The notes below the pieces were generated by a model, which saw nothing but the letters and a program-made list of their open reading frames with translations, made no database searches and was not told where the DNA came from. Below, in pieces: positions 5,129 to 6,275 of a DNA stretch of 6,275 nt; the stretch's first letter is position 1, and each line of letters opens with the position of its first letter. This DNA comes from Bacteroidales bacterium (GTDB lineage Bacteria > Bacteroidota > Bacteroidia > Bacteroidales > Muribaculaceae), in NCBI GenBank assembly GCA_900752535.1, contig CAADVV010000219.1:1-6275 (forward strand), in the 5' to 3' direction. Position numbers and translations under genes: made by a program.

Positions 5129-6275
5129 ATGAGAAAATGGAGAATCGAGGACAGCGCCGAGCTGTATAACATAAACGGCTGGGGGCGCCAGTACTTCGGC
5201 ATCAACGCCCGCGGCCATGTCTGCGTGACGCCGCGTGAAGGCTATGCGTCGGTCGACCTCAAGGAGGTTATGGACGAGCTGCAGGTACGCGATGTGACGC
5301 CGCCTGTGTTGTTGCGCTTCCCCGACATCCTCGACAACCGCATTGAGAAAATCTCGCGCTGTTTCGAGCGCGCCGCCGTCGAGTATAACTACAAGGCCAA
5401 AAACTTCATGATTTATCCCATCAAGGTCAACCAGATGAGGCCTGTGGTGGAGGAACTGACGACACACGGTCAGAAGTTCAACATCGGCCTCGAGGCAGGC
5501 TCAAAGCCGGAACTCCACGCTATTCTGGCCACCAACATCCAGGAAAATGCCCTGATTATATGCAACGGATATAAAGACGCCGCCTATGTCAAGCTTGCAC
5601 TCCTGGCCCAGAAGATGGGGCGCCGCATATTTCTTGTAGTTGAAAAGCTCAATGAGCTGCGTCTCATAGCCGACATCGCCGCCGAGCTGAAGGTAATGCC
5701 CAACATCGGCATCCGCATCAAGCTTTCGTCGTCAGGTTCGGGCAAATGGGAGGAAAGCGGCGGAGACCAGTCGAAATTCGGTCTCAATTCGAGCGAATTG
5801 CTCGAAGCGCTCGACTATCTCCACACCCACGAGCTGGAGCCGGCGCTTAAACTCATACACTTCCATATCGGCAGTCAGATTACGAAGATACGCCGCATCA
5901 AGAACGCCCTGCGCGAAGCCATGCAGTTCTATGTGCAGCTGTCAAAAGCAGGCTTCAACATCGAGTTCACCGACATCGGCGGCGGTCTGGGAGTCGACTA
6001 TGACGGCACCCGTTCGTCATCGTCTGAAAGCTCGATGAACTACTCTATCCAGGAGTATGCCAACGACGCCGTGTCGGCTCTGGTGGATGTGTGCGAGAAA
6101 AACAACCTGCCTCAGCCCAACATCATCACCGAAAGCGGACGTTCGCTCGTGGCCCATCACTCCGTGCTGGTGTTCGAGGCTCTGGAGACGACATCGCTGC
6201 CCATCTGGCGCGATGACGAGGAGATAAGTCCAGAAGACCATGAGCTTGCACGCGAGCTCTATGACATCTGGGACC
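5129..6275 (+). CDS. speA: Biosynthetic arginine decarboxylase SpeA (3' end outside window)
   Basis: SpeA is a PLP-dependent enzyme that converts L-arginine to agmatine and CO2, the first step of the agmatine route to putrescine and spermidine. The frame is open from the ATG at 5129 to the window end: 382 codons of an expected 630 or so. YPIKVNQ (96-102) carries the PLP lysine K99. It is followed by GLEAGSKPEL (120-129), the SSGSGKW...GGDQSKFGL stretch (201-219), HFHIGSQ (244-250), the phosphate-binding glycine loop DIGGGLG (282-288) and ESGRSLVAHH (335-344), all in the order and spacing of the SpeA (fold III) family. The start is chosen because WRIEDSAELYNINGWG (4-19) matches the usual N-terminal WS-x-EDSxxLYxIxxWG pattern only a few residues in. 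No signal peptide is seen. The C-terminal domain and stop are missing from the window, not from the gene as far as can be told. Confidence 0.95.
   Translation, partial: MRKWRIEDSAELYNINGWGRQYFGINARGHVCVTPREGYASVDLKEVMDELQVRDVTPPVLLRFPDILDNRIEKISRCFERAAVEYNYKAKNFMIYPIKVNQMRPVVEELTTHGQKFNIGLEAGSKPELHAILATNIQENALIICNGYKDAAYVKLALLAQKMGRRIFLVVEKLNELRLIADIAAELKVMPNIGIRIKLSSSGSGKWEESGGDQSKFGLNSSELLEALDYLHTHELEPALKLIHFHIGSQITKIRRIKNALREAMQFYVQLSKAGFNIEFTDIGGGLGVDYDGTRSSSSESSMNYSIQEYANDAVSALVDVCEKNNLPQPNIITESGRSLVAHHSVLVFEALETTSLPIWRDDEEISPEDHELARELYDIWD

Noticed and set aside
1..6275. CRISPR array, insertion sequence, attachment site or tRNA
   Set aside because: No spaced direct repeats, transposase motifs, terminal inverted repeats or tRNA cloverleaf landmarks were seen on either strand.

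Overview
The window looks like chromosomal DNA from a Bacteroidales gut bacterium, plausibly of the Muribaculaceae type. Four things point that way. The promoter-like boxes have the Bacteroidetes form TAnnTTTG. No start codon has a clear Shine-Dalgarno sequence. One gene is an exported DUF4923-type protein, a family I know only from Bacteroidales. An rsmA-mgtE pair is a common arrangement in Bacteroidetes. The genus assignment is inference.

Layout. (1) Bases 1-1406, plus strand: a secreted GH13 alpha-amylase whose start lies outside the window. (2) Bases 1407-1854: 448 bases between convergent genes, with no credible protein gene. They hold the amylase terminator, an orphan plus-strand promoter followed about 150 bases later by a strong intrinsic terminator (a possible small RNA of about 180 nt), and a perfect 13-bp hairpin that probably ends the leftward operon. 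(3) Bases 1855-4901, minus strand: read in transcription order, rsmA (16S rRNA dimethyltransferase), mgtE (Mg2+ transporter, overlapping rsmA by an ATGA) and the DUF4923 gene after a 69-bp gap. (4) Bases 4902-5128: a divergent promoter region. (5) Bases 5129 to the end, plus strand: speA, biosynthetic arginine decarboxylase, cut off by the window edge.

How the genes fit together. RsmA matures the 30S subunit, MgtE controls Mg2+ entry, and SpeA starts polyamine synthesis. Mg2+ and polyamines are the main counter-ions of rRNA, so the divergent rsmA-mgtE / speA block can be read as a loose ribosome-homeostasis neighbourhood; this is inference. The amylase is a separate unit for using starch or glycogen. 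The least ordinary element is the orphan promoter-terminator unit at about 1584-1779. Its 5' part carries a boxA-like CTTTGACAA and a purine-rich stretch like those of rRNA leaders, but no rRNA follows. Apart from that unit and the uncharacterised DUF4923 protein, the window is housekeeping sequence.
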